A stretch of 64,000 nt of DNA from Petrosia ficiformis (Eukaryota > Porifera > Demospongiae > Haplosclerida > Petrosiidae), in NCBI GenBank assembly GCA_947044365.1, contig OX345636.1, positions 6,964,001 through 7,028,000 of the forward strand. The letters are read 5' to 3'. The stretch's first letter is position 1. Each line of letters begins with the position of its first letter. Shown here piece after piece: positions 11,416-21,468 of the stretch. The notes under the pieces were generated by a model. The model saw nothing but the letters and a program-made list of their open reading frames with translations, was not told where the DNA came from and did not search any database. The translations under genes and the position numbers were made by a program.

Positions 11416-11588
11416 ATTAGTTAAAGTACCGGTGCGAGTGTTATATGGAAAATATAGCACGAGGGGTGGGGTTGAGAAACTCATAAAGCACGAGGCGTAG
11501 CCGAGTGCTTAATGAGGCTTCGAGACCCCACCCCCAGTGCTATATTTTCCAAGACAACACGAGCGAATCCAGTGCTTTAACTGGTTTA
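11416..11588. mobile_element. Fold-back element (MITE-like) 2
   Basis: The arms GGAAAATATAGCAC...GGTGGGGT and ACCCCACCCCC..GTGCTATATTTTCC are inverted copies. Outer pieces AGTTAAAG and CTTTAACT pair as well. GGAAAATATAGAACAG occurs again at 11694-11710 and 11737-11752, so relics of the same family flank it. Confidence 0.7.
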
Positions 11589-11762
11589 TAGTACTTTGGA
11601 TTGATGCAATGGAAAAGAAAAATGAAGTACTTAGTGTTCTTGCACTAAACCCGAGGTAAGCACGTTGTTTTCTAGTGTTAAAAACAACATCCGGAAAATA
11701 TAGAACAGGATGTGGTAAAAAAAAGTGTGCTATATGGAAAATATAGAACAGTCGGTACCTTT

Positions 11763-11763
<1 letters not shown>

Positions 11764-11835
<72 letters not shown>
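11764..11835. repeat. (CT)n microsatellite, about 72 bp
   Basis: This is an uninterrupted CT dinucleotide run. It sits just before a Roco-like remnant, where an intron polypyrimidine tract would be. The related remnant at 18298 is preceded by CTCTCTTTCTCTCTCTAG. Confidence 0.95.
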
Positions 11836-11838
<3 letters not shown>

Positions 11839-11948
11839 TATTATTCTTTTTGAAGATTGGTTTTGAGGTGGTTGTCCTAGAATCCTTGTTGGTGCCATGT
11901 CCTCACTGTTCTAATTGCTTAACTCCTGGACCCATGTGGGCGGCATGA
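11836..11948 (+). pseudogene. Roco/COR-like exon relic 1
   Basis: The open stretch reads FFLKIGFEVVVLESLLVPCP then HCSNCLTPGP. It aligns with the relic at 18298-18457, which has VPCPHCSNSLPSGP after a VVDHINVLVED segment. A hydrophobic-acidic helix followed by V-P-C-P-H-C resembles, from memory of the family, the end of the COR domain in Roco proteins. No acceptor site is left and the frame stops soon after. Low-confidence family assignment. Confidence 0.3.
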
Positions 11949-12289
11949 CCAATTGTGGAACACGTGGTTAGCCGGTATTTAGTAATATTGTTGTAATTTT
12001 CTTTTGTTGTGACCGATATCAAAATTGCCAATTATTTGAATGACTGTACAATATTACACTTAAATTGTGATAGGTTTAGAATGTACTACACCTGACATGT
12101 ACTATGCTTAGAACATACTACGCTTGCCTAGCTTAAATCGTGGAAGATGGTATTAAGCTAGTATAAATAATTATACTAATAGTATTATCATTATTATTAT
12201 TATATGGACACTGGATGAGTGGGGAGAGTTGGCTACCCATCAAAGATCATTAACCCACCATTCCCAGTTCTCAAGACTGGACATTCAGT

Positions 12290-12570
12290 GTTCCATTTTT
12301 ACTTTGCAATTTCTAAGCCAATGTGGTTGCTCATTTTCTAAGCCATTGTGGTTGCTCATTTTCTAAGCCATTGTGGCTGATTATTATTTTTCTGAGTTGC
12401 TGTAATACATTCTAAGCCCTTTGCGCCTCTGCTTAGTGAATATTGTAAGCCATTGTGGCTGCTGGTTTGTTAGTAATTTGTCTACACCTATTGCTGGCAT
12501 GCTAGGCACATGAATTTTCATGTACACATAATGTTTCTAAACCATTCTAAATTTTTAATATATACATGTA
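12290..12570 (+). repeat. Interspersed repeat family R3, copy 1, with short tandem units
   Basis: TTTCTAAGCCATTGTGGTTG recurs three times around 12310-12380. It is followed by TAAGCCATTGTGGCTGCTGG and CTATTGCTGGCATGCTAGGC. The second half is found reversed at about 23915-24060. No protein is recognisable. Confidence 0.6.
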
Positions 12571-13022
12571 CATGTATGTATATTTTGTATGTGGATGTAC
12601 ATGTGATGTGCAGTGTTGTCCCCAGAGTAATAACTATTACATAATAAATTGTGGGTGTGGTTAATTTATACTTGTGCTGTACATAACCAGGCTGTTATGC
12701 TGGAAAGCACAGCTAGTGCAGTTAGTAATACTGTTGGGCTTGAAGCTTCCTTTAGTACTATTATGAAATGGACAATATTATAAAGTTACATATCATAGTA
12801 ATAAATGACCACCTTATTAAAAAATATTTCTGGGAAGAATCCTCATGATGTGATATGTGTTGTTTCCTCTGTGCTTGCTCACTCAGTACATAATTTTCCA
12901 TGTACTTGTACATGTAGTTGTATACTATTTGCTGTGACTTCACCTTATATCAGACATGAATTAGAATTTGTATAACTTTGCTCTCTTTTCTTATCTGCAT
13001 GTTTATGCAATGTGTATGCTAT

Positions 13023-13139
13023 TACAAACGAGCGCCGTCAGGACGGGACCCTCGCCTACGTGGCAAGGTAATACAAACTATAATTTTTTTCGAAATATAA
13101 TATGCCAAAAGATTATAATTATCATTGCTCGTTTGTATG
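13023..13139. mobile_element. Small fold-back element
   Basis: ATTACAAACGAGC on the left pairs with GCTCGTTTGTAT on the right, about 90 bases apart. It may be a MITE. No target duplication can be called. Confidence 0.4.
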
Positions 13140-13271
13140 GTCATATAATAATGAGAATGTTTACTTCAGATAGTTTAGTTTGTGTATAAAACATATTAAG
13201 TTATAAAACCGCACTGGCATGTTAGTTTTTATAATAATATTATAATAGATATATATATATATATATATATA

Positions 13272-13520
13272 TGTAACTGATTTGCTTGGTATTCGTCTTA
13301 GAAATGACTTTACTCAAATGTGAATCATACACACACATATAATAATTACAAAACCAAAGGTATATATACTCTTTCATAAACAAAGAACAAAGATGAGGCT
13401 AACAGGGCAAAGTGATAACAATGATAAAGATATGTATATATAGATACAAAAGTAAGGCCTAATATCAATCAACACTAATGAACACATTAAGAACAAAGTT
13501 AACTTAGTCACTCTGTTACA
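13272..13520 (-). repeat. 3' LTR of the Gypsy element
   Basis: The LTR begins TGTAACTG and ends CTGTTACA on the plus strand, with TG...CA borders and TGTAAC/GTTACA terminal inversion. It is identical to 17077-17325 except for one base (TAATGAACAC here, TAATAAACAC there). Confidence 0.95.
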
Positions 13521-13536
13521 TTACTCCCCTCCTTAA
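13521..13536 (-). other. Polypurine tract
   Basis: On the minus strand a purine run (AAGGAGGGGAGTAA) directly abuts the 3' LTR, the expected place for plus-strand DNA priming in LTR elements. Confidence 0.7.
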
Positions 13537-13720
13537 AAGAATGCTCACCTGACCATTAGTTCCTGTTCTGTTGACTTCAGAGTGTGTATCGCATGTTAGA
13601 GTTCGTACTGCCTGTTCTTTTGTCTGTGTCATTTATCCATTTTGGTATCTTTCCAGGACTTCGTTGTTTATTCCCATACCAATAGAATCCACCAGGAAAA
13701 CCAGATGGGCAAGAACAGAC

Positions 13721-15019
13721 TCAGCTTTGGTGTACTTGTATTGGGGGTTCTTGGGGGAAATAGATCTTTAAGGCTGTAATATCAGGATTCTTCACTGCTG
13801 AGATTCTATATGGCCCATGCCAAGGGCGTGAGAGTTTTCTTAGATGTCCACTCTCTTCACGGGGAAACCGTACCATTACCCACTCTCCAATTTTATATTC
13901 GGCTGGGTCAGCTTTCTTGTCATATTGATTCTTGTAGTGTTCTTGGGCACTCTGTATATTCTGATTTGCAAGTGTCCGTGCAGAAGTAAGGGACTTCATT
14001 ATTTCCTGCCGATAGTCAGTAACATTTGTTTCCAAAAGAGAGTGTACAGGCAAATAAGCTGCTTCAGTGGGAGACCTGCAATCCAACCCAAATAACAGAA
14101 ATGAGGGTTTCTCTCTGGTTGATTCATGTGAGGTGTTTCTGTATGCCCACAGTACTCCAGAAAGATATCTATCCCACTGATTTCCAAACGTGTCTGCATG
14201 TTTCCTTAACATAGTTTTAAGAGTTCTGTTAAACCTCTCTACCATCCCATCGCATTGAGGATGGTAGGCTGTTGTGTTCAGCTTTTTGATACCGAGTAGT
14301 TCACAAACATCAAGCATCAGATGAGATAAAAGATTAGTACCTCGATCAGACAGTAAGGCTTCAGGTACTCCAAACAATGGAACAATTTCTTCCACCAATA
14401 GTCGAACAATGCGAATGGCTTTTTGGTCTGGAATAGGGAATACAATTGGCCATTTTGTCAGAAAGTCCTGAAACACGACTACATATTGGTTTCCTTTCTT
14501 TGTCTTCGGCAGTTCCATTATGTCAACACCCATTATTTGAAATGGTCTCTGTACTGGAATTGGATGAAGTAAAGGCTTGTGAGTTTTACTTCCTCCCGAT
14601 ACTATGGCACACTGGGGACAGCTTTTACAGAAGGCAGTAACATCTTTGTACATCCCTTCCCACCACCATTGCCTCACCAGGGTGTTGTAAAGTCGGTAAT
14701 GTCCTGCCATAATCCCACTGTGATTTTCCTTCATGATTTCTTCTCGGAGGTGCTTTGGGACCACTGCACGTTCGCAGTTTCGCCTCGAGTCAATATAGTA
14801 CAGGACACCATCCAGAACAGTAAAAAGTGATGCTTGAAGAGCTAATTTCTGCTTTTTACAGTTATTGTCAGGTAATATTCCTTCCTGGAGGAATTTGAAG
14901 ATGTCCAGAATGTCTGGATCTTTCCTCTGGTGGGTAGAAAATGTTGCAACAGCATCAGTGTCACAATGGGGGCTTTGCAACAACTGTGAAAATATTTTGT
15001 TCACTGATGTCTTCATCAA
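13721..15019 (-). pseudogene. Gypsy integrase (C-terminal part of pol)
   Basis: The frame is open from about 15019. The integrase part has a zinc-binding HHCC module (ENHSGIMAGHY, then CKSCPQC). The catalytic D-D-E core follows: GVDIMELP, then LLSDRGTN, then DGMVERFNRTLK. The C-terminal region has the GPY/F-like pattern (GEWVMVRFPREESG, then PWHGPYRI). The upstream RT/RNase H runs in a different frame; the break lies around 14975-15010. No ATG is needed because pol is made as a polyprotein. Catalytic residues are intact. Integrase joins the cDNA ends to host DNA. Confidence 0.88.
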
Positions 15020-15101
15020 CTTTAATCGTCAATACAGGTACTGAAGGGTCATCATCATTAGATGTGAAAGGAATCTGAGACAGTGCATCAGCATTCAGGT
15101 T

Positions 15102-16568
15102 CTATTTTCCAGGTCGATATCGAATTTCAATCTTCGCTAGTCCACTGCCATAGACCTTTGTCCACCAACGAGCATGTTTTCCACTGCTATTTAGATTTTC
15201 TAAAATGGCCTTTACTGCTGTGTGGTCTGTGAAAACAAGAACTTCATGTCCATACAAGTACGCATGAAAGTGACTAATGGCCGAAACTACCGCAAGAGTT
15301 TCCAACTCTGTAATAGCATAATTCTTCTCGTTTGGTGAAAGAGCTCGGCTTGCATATGCTACCGGATGGAGTTGACCATCATCTTGTTTCTGTGAAAGTA
15401 CAGCACCCAGACCAGTGACGCTTGCATCTGTCTCCAGGACAAAACTTTTGTTGAACTGTGGGTATGCTAAAACTGGGGCTTGAGTTAGTTTAAGTACAAG
15501 TGCATCAAATGCTTGCTGGCACTCACCACTCCATTTGAATTTTTGCTCCTTCCTTGTCAAGTTGTGAAGTGGGTGTGCTATTTTGGCAAACCCAGGGATA
15601 AACCGTCTATAGTAAGACACTAATCCCAGGAATCGGCGAAGTCCTTTCACATCTTTTGGTGGACGGTATTCTTTGAGCACTTCAATCCTTTGAAGGTTTG
15701 GCTTGAGACCTGATGAGGTAATAACATGGCCAAGATAGGTTACTTCCTTTCTCATGAAATAGCATTTTGACGGATTCAACTTTAATCCAACTGTTTTCAG
15801 GCGGGATATCACCAAGTCAAGCTGTTTCAGGTGGTCTTCTAGTGTTCTTGAAAACACGAGCACATCATCAAGATAGACAGACACAAATGCAGGTTCGTCC
15901 TCAGGATTAAGTCCCATCACCACTCGTTGCATCAGTCGTTGAAATACTGCCGGGGCATTGCAGAGGCCAAATGGCATAACACAAAATTCGTATAGACCTT
16001 GATGAGTAACAAAAGCTGTCTTCTCTTGTGAAGTGGGATGCACTCGAATCTGCCAATATCCTGAGGCAAGATCTAATGTTGAAAAATACCTGGACTGGCC
16101 AAGTTGGTCAAGTAAATCATCAATCCGAGGCAATGGGAAACTGTCTGCTTTAGTCACAGCATTCAACTTCCTGTAGTCGATGCAAAACCTCAGGGTACCA
16201 TCTTTCTTCTTTACCAGGACAATGGGGCTGGCCCAAGGGCTGCTAGATGGCTTGATAACTCCCATGCCTTGCATCTTCTTCAACTGGTATGCTACTTCCT
16301 GTCTTGCGGCAAATGGCAGACGTCTGACAGGTTGTTTTATTGGAGAAGCATCACCAGTATCAATCTCCAGTTGAACTAAATCAGTCTCTCCATGTTCCCC
16401 TTCCTCTAAACTGAATGCGTGATGGTGCTTTTTGAGAAAAGATGTTAGTTGATGATACTCTCTCTCTGTACCTTGAAAATCTTCACAGGGAAGTGACTTA
16501 ATCAGTATTTCTTCTCGCCTCTCACAATTATTATTGGTACATGTACATCTAGTTGTGATTGTTCTCAC
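15102..16568 (-). pseudogene. Gypsy reverse transcriptase and RNase H
   Basis: The RT palm motifs are present (LVKKKDGTLRFCIDYRKLN, STLDLASGYWQI, VMPFGLCNAP). The catalytic YLDD is at about residues 232-235 of this frame. RNase H follows with the acidic residues in place (ETDAS near 381, ELET near 422, FTDHT near 448). The frame stops at TAG (15102) in RYRPGK, exactly where relatives continue with a Glu; reading past it gives NLNADALS, typical of the family. A single GAG to TAG change explains the stop. The upstream linker is in another frame, with a shift near 16590. Confidence 0.9.
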
Positions 16569-17062
16569 TGCAGGTTCAGTAGATGGTAGCTTGGTATGAC
16601 TGTAGCTTCTGAGATGTGACCAATATCAAGGCCTCCTTGAAACTCTTGAGTGAATCCTGTTGGATTGGTGATCACTACCTGGGCCTTTCCCTCGTGGCTA
16701 GGTTGCAGCAGTCCATCCGCCACTTGTAGTCCAGCTGCTTGGTTCTTGGAAACATGTGGTTCCAGCAGGACTGACTTACTGTACTCACTGTCAGGTCCAT
16801 CGAGTTGAACATTGACCACTGTGCTCTGTAGGGGTAAAACACAAACTGATTGCACTAATCTTACTCTCACCATTGGGATTTTTGCTTGCTTCTCAGGTGC
16901 TCCAGGCCTTCTGCCACCTCTCCATCTTTGTTCCAAGGTCTCTGCAAGCAACTTAATATGAGTACTCCCCAGCCTTCTGGAGTTAAGGGGAAGCATCCTT
17001 CCTGAAGGAATGTGGCTCTCTGTGTCCTCAGGCTCAATCAGGCTTGTCTCTTGATTCATCAT
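16565..17062 (-). pseudogene. Gypsy pre-RT linker, directly after the primer-binding site
   Basis: The ATG lies just inside the 5' LTR (MMNQETSLIEPEDTES). The later part, with VNVQLDGPDSEYSKSVLLEP and ADGLLQPSHEGKAQVVITNP followed by TGFTQEF, matches the segment that normally follows the protease and precedes RT. No zinc knuckle (CCHC) and no protease active site are present, so about 1-2 kb seems deleted. The frame ends at TGA (16565-16567), overlapping the RT frame. Confidence 0.7.
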
Positions 17063-17063
17063 G

Positions 17064-17076
17064 GTGGGACCTCCAC
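17064..17076 (-). other. Primer-binding site
   Basis: On the minus strand TGGAGGTCCCACC lies one base inside the 5' LTR. TGG at this place pairs with the CCA tail of a host tRNA. The cognate tRNA cannot be named without a tRNA set. Confidence 0.65.
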
Positions 17077-17324
17077 TGTAACTGATTTGCTTGGTATTCG
17101 TCTTAGAAATGACTTTACTCAAATGTGAATCATACACACACATATAATAATTACAAAACCAAAGGTATATATACTCTTTCATAAACAAAGAACAAAGATG
17201 AGGCTAACAGGGCAAAGTGATAACAATGATAAAGATATGTATATATAGATACAAAAGTAAGGCCTAATATCAATCAACACTAATAAACACATTAAGAACA
17301 AAGTTAACTTAGTCACTCTGTTAC

Positions 17325-17325
<1 letters not shown>
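17077..17325 (-). repeat. 5' LTR of the Gypsy element
   Basis: Same 249-bp sequence as 13272-13520, with one mismatch. Equal length and near identity date the insertion as recent. Confidence 0.95.
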
Positions 17326-17357
<32 letters not shown>

Positions 17358-17400
17358 ATATATATATACATGTATATATATATATATATAAATTATATAA
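17326..17400. repeat. (TA)n microsatellite
   Basis: Mostly pure TA run that continues the TA run left of the LTR element (13245-13271). The retrotransposon landed inside this microsatellite. Confidence 0.9.
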
Positions 17401-18297
17401 ACTAACATGTCACTACTTATTACTTTATAACTGAAAGATTTTAGTATCATTATTAGTCTCTTCCTTGTCTATACTATAAGTCTTACATTTTAGTCTCTGT
17501 ATTATCTGAAAGAAGAAAGAAAGATCCTCAATTCGTTTTGTGAAATATTCCACAAAGACAGCATAGACAGGTCCTGAAAACTGCTGACATTCGAGTAATG
17601 TGCACAGCACATGACTTTGAAAAATTGAAATAGGCGGAAAATAATGGAGCCAGTACTCGATGTTGTAGCAACCACTACCCAAATTTTGTTTGCTTTTATT
17701 TAGTGCTTTGCTAGCGATAGTCATGATACAGGAGTAGTTATGTTTTGATGTGTCCAGATGCCTCCACGAGTCTTCTCAAGTCTGGAAACAGTAACCGTGA
17801 GTTATAAACATTGTGATAACTTTATAACCGAAAGGTTTAAGAAGAATTCCTACGTTATTTTTTTCCTTGTATAATTTGAAGTCTACCAGTACCCCTTTTG
17901 AAATATCAATGTTTTTATTTTTCCAGAAAAATTGCTAACACACACACACAGACAAAACGATTACCGTACCCTTCCGCCTATGCTACGCGGAGAGGGTAAT
18001 AATAACAGATTCACTCCTCAATCCCAAAGGATGGGCTATGATGTTTAATAAAACATGTTGAAAGACCATATCAGAGAGTATGGTAGTTCTCTCTGTATAG
18101 GGATGGCATGGAAAACATTGGCCAACATGCAAGGTCATGATACATAGATGGTGCCTGAGAAGCAAAATTAAATTAACAAGTTCCACCTAATAACTGTAGC
18201 ATTCAACATCTTTTCTTCAGTATAATAATGCGTATGTTACTTTGTTTCTGTCGATTTCCATCATTATTAGTCTATCTACCTCTCTTTCTCTCTCTAG
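17401..18297. other. Stretch without a recognisable gene
   Basis: A 99-residue minus-strand frame (17724-17425, with IFQSHVLCTLLECQQF) has a varied composition but no domain I know. At 18060-18110 the words ATCAGAGAGTATGGTAG and AGGGATGGCA recur, diverged, at 45325-45360, so part of this stretch is another interspersed repeat. Confidence 0.4.
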
Positions 18298-18457
18298 GTT
18301 GTTGATCATATAAATGTTCTTGTTGAAGATTGATTTTCAGTTGTTCAACATAGAATCTTTGTTGTGCCATGTCCTCACTGTTCTAATAGCTTACCTTCTG
18401 GACCTATACCTTTGTTACAATCTCCTCCCAAGCTTCACCCTTCAAATGAAGACCAAG
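18298..18457 (+). pseudogene. Roco/COR-like exon relic 2
   Basis: The exon lies between a classic acceptor (CTTTCTCTCTCTAG) and a donor (CAAG/GTAATA). It reads VVDHINVLVED, a TGA, then FSVVQHRIFVVPCPHCSNSL and PSGPIP. The TGA replaces what is probably a Trp codon. An isoleucine-rich helix followed by V-P-C-P-H-C recalls the COR-domain end of Roco-family proteins. Together with relic 1 it suggests that a Roco-like gene once ran through this region on the plus strand. Family assignment is tentative. Confidence 0.35.
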
Positions 18458-18575
18458 GTAATATTATTATTTTATTGTGCTCTACTATAATCTGGAACTT
18501 GCCTTCATAAAGGATGAAGGCAAGGTCTCTTGTATATGAACATACATGTAATGTTGCAATTATTTACATGTACAT

Positions 18576-18738
18576 GTTAACCTGTTCTCACTGGCGTATG
18601 AGATGTTTGATTCGGACCCTGCCAGCTGACTGCCTTGGTAGCTCAGTTGGTAGAGCATCTGTCTTGAATACAGAGTGTCGTGGGTTCGAATCCCACCTGA
18701 GGCAACTCTCATTTTTCATTTTTCCATTGCCTCAAGTG

Positions 18739-18777
<39 letters not shown>

Positions 18778-18798
18778 ACATCTCTGATAACATCATGT
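18576..18798 (+). mobile_element. tRNA-headed SINE, single unit
   Basis: Same layout as at 1246-1774, starting at the shorter leader (GTTAACCTGTTCTC) and ending (TTTC)n TACATCTCTGATAACATCAT. Confidence 0.8.
18632..18704 (+). tRNA. tRNA-like body of SINE, anticodon TGA
   Basis: All four helices are intact, as in the 1608 copy. The anticodon loop is CTTGAAT instead of CTGGAAT, so the anticodon is TGA. A five-base variable loop argues against a working serine tRNA. Confidence 0.55.
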
Positions 18799-19119
18799 AA
18801 TTTTATAAACTTACTTCATTTAGTCATATTTGGTTGGTTGATATTAAGCATCACTTAAAGTACATTATGTAAATACGTGTTGAGATATGCTATAAGCTTT
18901 TTTAGAGTACACCTCAAATGTTGCAACTATTATGATGTGTGAGAGTAAGGTGCTTTAACTCATTTATAGTGATGCATACATGATTACCAAGTTTTCACAT
19001 AACATACACAATGTACATATTCAATACAGGAAATACAAAACTGTCAGACCTTTCATACACAAACACATTCTACTGTTCTGTATATACATTGTATAATACT
19101 ATACTATACTAAACAATAC

Positions 19120-19211
19120 TGTGTTGTACTGTACTATATCATGTTGCACTATACTGTACTATATCATGTTGCACTATACTGTACTATATCATGTTGCACT
19201 ATACTGTACTA
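19120..19211. repeat. 25-bp minisatellite, left part
   Basis: Units of ATCATGTTGCACTATACTGT plus ACTAT repeat here and resume at 21621-21675. The pogo-like transposon interrupts the array. Confidence 0.9.
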
Positions 19212-19394
19212 CCGTAATTCGGTAAAATTTCGTACTATAAAAATTTTCGTATTTCGCTTGTAGTACGAAAATATTTATAACGAATAATTTTCAATAACGA
19301 AAAATTATAAGTATTAAAACGTTTACGGTATGAAAATAACACTAGTGTTGCACGTGTTTATATCAGATCGAAGACTGTGAGCTGTTAAAGGAAG

Positions 19395-20915
19395 ATGCCT
19401 TTGGATATTCGCCGGTTTTTCAAGTCCAGGCATGGGCTACCAGATCCAAATGGGTCTTTATCAGGTGATATATCATCAGCAGTTATTGCTTCAGCTAACG
19501 CTGAAGTTGAAAAACTTATGAATGACGACTGTATCAAAAAGAACGTTCGTGGCCCCTACAAAAAGTACAGTGCGAAAGACCGAGCAGAAATAGGAAAATA
19601 TGCTAGTCAACACGGTTTGACAGCAGCTGCTGGTCACTTTTCAAGGAAGCTTGGTGTAAACATGAGCAAGTCTACCATTAAGAAATCATACTTAGATGGT
19701 GTAAGGGAGAAAAGGGCTAGGGATGATGAAGATCTGACACTTCTTCCTGGTAAAAAACGTGGGAGACATCTTTTGCTCGGAGATGAACTAGATAAGCAAG
19801 TACAAATGTATTTGAAGAGAGTCCGAGATGGAGGAGGTGTGGTTTCTGCGAGAATTGCATTGGCAGCTGCTAGGGGAATGCTCCTCTCGTTTGATAAATT
19901 CAAATTAGTAGAATATGGTGGACACATTGACTTAAACATATATTGGGCATATGGTTTGCTTGAGCGAATGAAGTTTGTAAAAAGAAAAGCCACAACTGCA
20001 AAAAGTAAATATACTGTTGAAAAGTTTGCTGAAGTGAAGGAATCATTTTTGAATGATGTTAATGCCACTGTTGATTTTGAAGAAATCCCTCCAGAGTTGA
20101 TTCTTAATTGGGATCAGACTGGGATTAGAATACTCCCATCATCTGCCTGGACTATGGACAAACAAGGTGTCAAGCGAGTGGAGGTTGCAGGAGCTAATGA
20201 CAAGCGTCTAATCACTGCCATATATTGTGGCTCTCTTACAGGTGATTTCCTACCCTTACAAGTGATTTATCAAGGGAAAACTCCTCGCTGTCACCCTCGG
20301 TTCCAGTTCCCAAGTGACTGGGATATCACACATGCACCAAATCACTGGTCAACAGAGGAAACGATGGTTCAATACATTCACAACATCATCATTCCCTATG
20401 TGGAAAGCAAACATGAAACACTTGGAGAAAGGAAGCCTGCTTTGGTTATCATTGATAATTTCAAGGGACAGATGACTACTCAGATAAATCAACTTCTGGA
20501 GGAAAATGATATCCACGTTTGCCCACTACCTCCTAATACAACTGATCTGCTCCAACCTATGGACATTTCTGTTAACAAACTGGCGAAAGACTTTATGAAA
20601 AGGAAATTTGAGGAGTGGTATTCTAATCAAATTAGCAAGCAGCTAGAGGGTGAAGATATGGAGACAGCTGAGCTAACCCCAGTTGACTTGAGTATGCCTA
20701 TATTAAAAGAGTTGGGAGCTAAATGGTGGGTGGAGATGGCCGAATACATTGCTGATAATCCTCAGTTCATTGTAAATGGTTTTGTTCGGGCTGGTATTGC
20801 AGGAGCTTTGGATGGTAAGGAACAAGAAAGTGATAGAAGTGACACAGGTGATTCTGAAGATGATGAGACTGATGAAGAATCTGAAATCGAAGTTAGCTCA
20901 GATGAGGAAGTCTAG
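19395..20915 (+). CDS. Pogo/CENP-B-type transposase, intact
   Basis: The protein has 506 residues. The N-terminus is MPLDIRRFF, which resembles a PCNA-binding (PIP) box without its Gln. Basic helix-turn-helix regions follow (about 50-110; YSAKDRAEIGKYASQHG, MSKSTIKKSYLDGVREKR), then a CENP-B-like second DNA-binding part (about 125-215). The DDE_1 catalytic domain has NWDQTG (Asp 240), VIIDNFKG (Asp 354) and LQPMDISVNK (Asp 390), a DD35D spacing. The tail is strongly acidic (SDTGDSEDDETDEESE). The transposase would cut and join the element ends at TA dinucleotides in the nucleus. There is no intron and no break. It faces the HIRAN gene, with about 200 bp of AT-rich DNA between the two stop codons. 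Confidence 0.93.
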   Translation: MPLDIRRFFKSRHGLPDPNGSLSGDISSAVIASANAEVEKLMNDDCIKKNVRGPYKKYSAKDRAEIGKYASQHGLTAAAGHFSRKLGVNMSKSTIKKSYLDGVREKRARDDEDLTLLPGKKRGRHLLLGDELDKQVQMYLKRVRDGGGVVSARIALAAARGMLLSFDKFKLVEYGGHIDLNIYWAYGLLERMKFVKRKATTAKSKYTVEKFAEVKESFLNDVNATVDFEEIPPELILNWDQTGIRILPSSAWTMDKQGVKRVEVAGANDKRLITAIYCGSLTGDFLPLQVIYQGKTPRCHPRFQFPSDWDITHAPNHWSTEETMVQYIHNIIIPYVESKHETLGERKPALVIIDNFKGQMTTQINQLLEENDIHVCPLPPNTTDLLQPMDISVNKLAKDFMKRKFEEWYSNQISKQLEGEDMETAELTPVDLSMPILKELGAKWWVEMAEYIADNPQFIVNGFVRAGIAGALDGKEQESDRSDTGDSEDDETDEESEIEVSSDEEV

Positions 20916-21114
20916 TACACATTCACCCATTATTTTAATTACTGCACATTCATTTAACAATATTATTTATTACATACCCATTCAATGATTTTAATTTTAA
21001 TAAATATTAAAATATCATAATTACACACTTATTCGCATTTATTATTCTTACAATAGCAATTGCTACTGGTATTAAAAAGGTTGAAAGTGAGATTATTATA
21101 TAGACATATCTAGT

Positions 21115-21468
21115 CTATTTTTTAAACCACTTCTTCAGCTTCTGTATTTCTTTGGGTTCAGACTTGAATGTCAGGATACAAGGAATTTCTAGCCCTCCCT
21201 GAGGCAGATCCACAGAATATCTCCTACTTCCTATAACTCTACAGTGTATACTTCCTCCTCTCCTGACAAAAAGGGAGCAAATTTTAGAACTTTTTTTAGG
21301 TAAGTGTCCTATCACCGTATCATCCTTCATTACAGCTACAGCGTATCGATCTTTCTCATTGTTTATCTCCCTCTTACATGGTAGAACTTCTCCGACAGCT
21401 GCCTGCCATACAGCTTTGTATATATGATAGCCTCGAATGCAACTAGACCTCTCGAACTCCATACTCAC
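21115..21468 (-). CDS. HIRAN-domain accessory protein inside the pogo-like element
   Basis: The protein has 117 residues, almost all one domain: CIRGYHIYKAVWQAAVGEVL, then CKREINNEKDRYAVAVMKDD, VIGHLPKKSS, VIGSRRYSVDLPQGGLEIPC. The pattern of a GE-x-L-x-C strand, N-x-x-D-x-YAVAV, and V-x-GHLP matches the HIRAN fold. HIRAN in HLTF and related helicases binds DNA ends, especially 3' single-stranded ends at stalled forks. Here it is free-standing. The start is the ATG about 150 bp inside the right inverted repeat, so the repeat region may act as its promoter. The gene lies fully within the TA-flanked element and is thus mobile cargo or a transposition helper. Domain call is from motif memory. 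Confidence 0.75.
   Translation of the reverse strand: MSMEFERSSCIRGYHIYKAVWQAAVGEVLPCKREINNEKDRYAVAVMKDDTVIGHLPKKSSKICSLFVRRGGSIHCRVIGSRRYSVDLPQGGLEIPCILTFKSEPKEIQKLKKWFKK

Larger units (their letters stand above)
13272..17325 (-). mobile_element. Ty3/Gypsy LTR retrotransposon lacking gag and protease
   Basis: Two 249-bp LTRs bound the element. It is transcribed on the minus strand, so the right LTR is the 5' one. Internal order is: primer-binding site, pre-RT linker, reverse transcriptase, RNase H, integrase, polypurine tract. The length of 4054 bp is short for Gypsy because no gag and no aspartic protease (DTG/DSG) region can be found between the primer site and the linker. The LTRs differ at one base in my reading, so the insertion is recent, yet pol carries two frameshifts and one nonsense codon. 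It sits in a TA repeat; TATA on both sides fits a target duplication but cannot be proved there. It would need proteins from a complete relative to move. Confidence 0.93.

Noticed and set aside
13267..17330. Definite target-site duplication of the Gypsy element
   Set aside because: Both flanks are TA repeats, so TATA on each side is uninformative.
19634..20068. Minus-strand ORF inside the pogo transposase
   Set aside because: Shadow frame of the well-supported transposase on the other strand.
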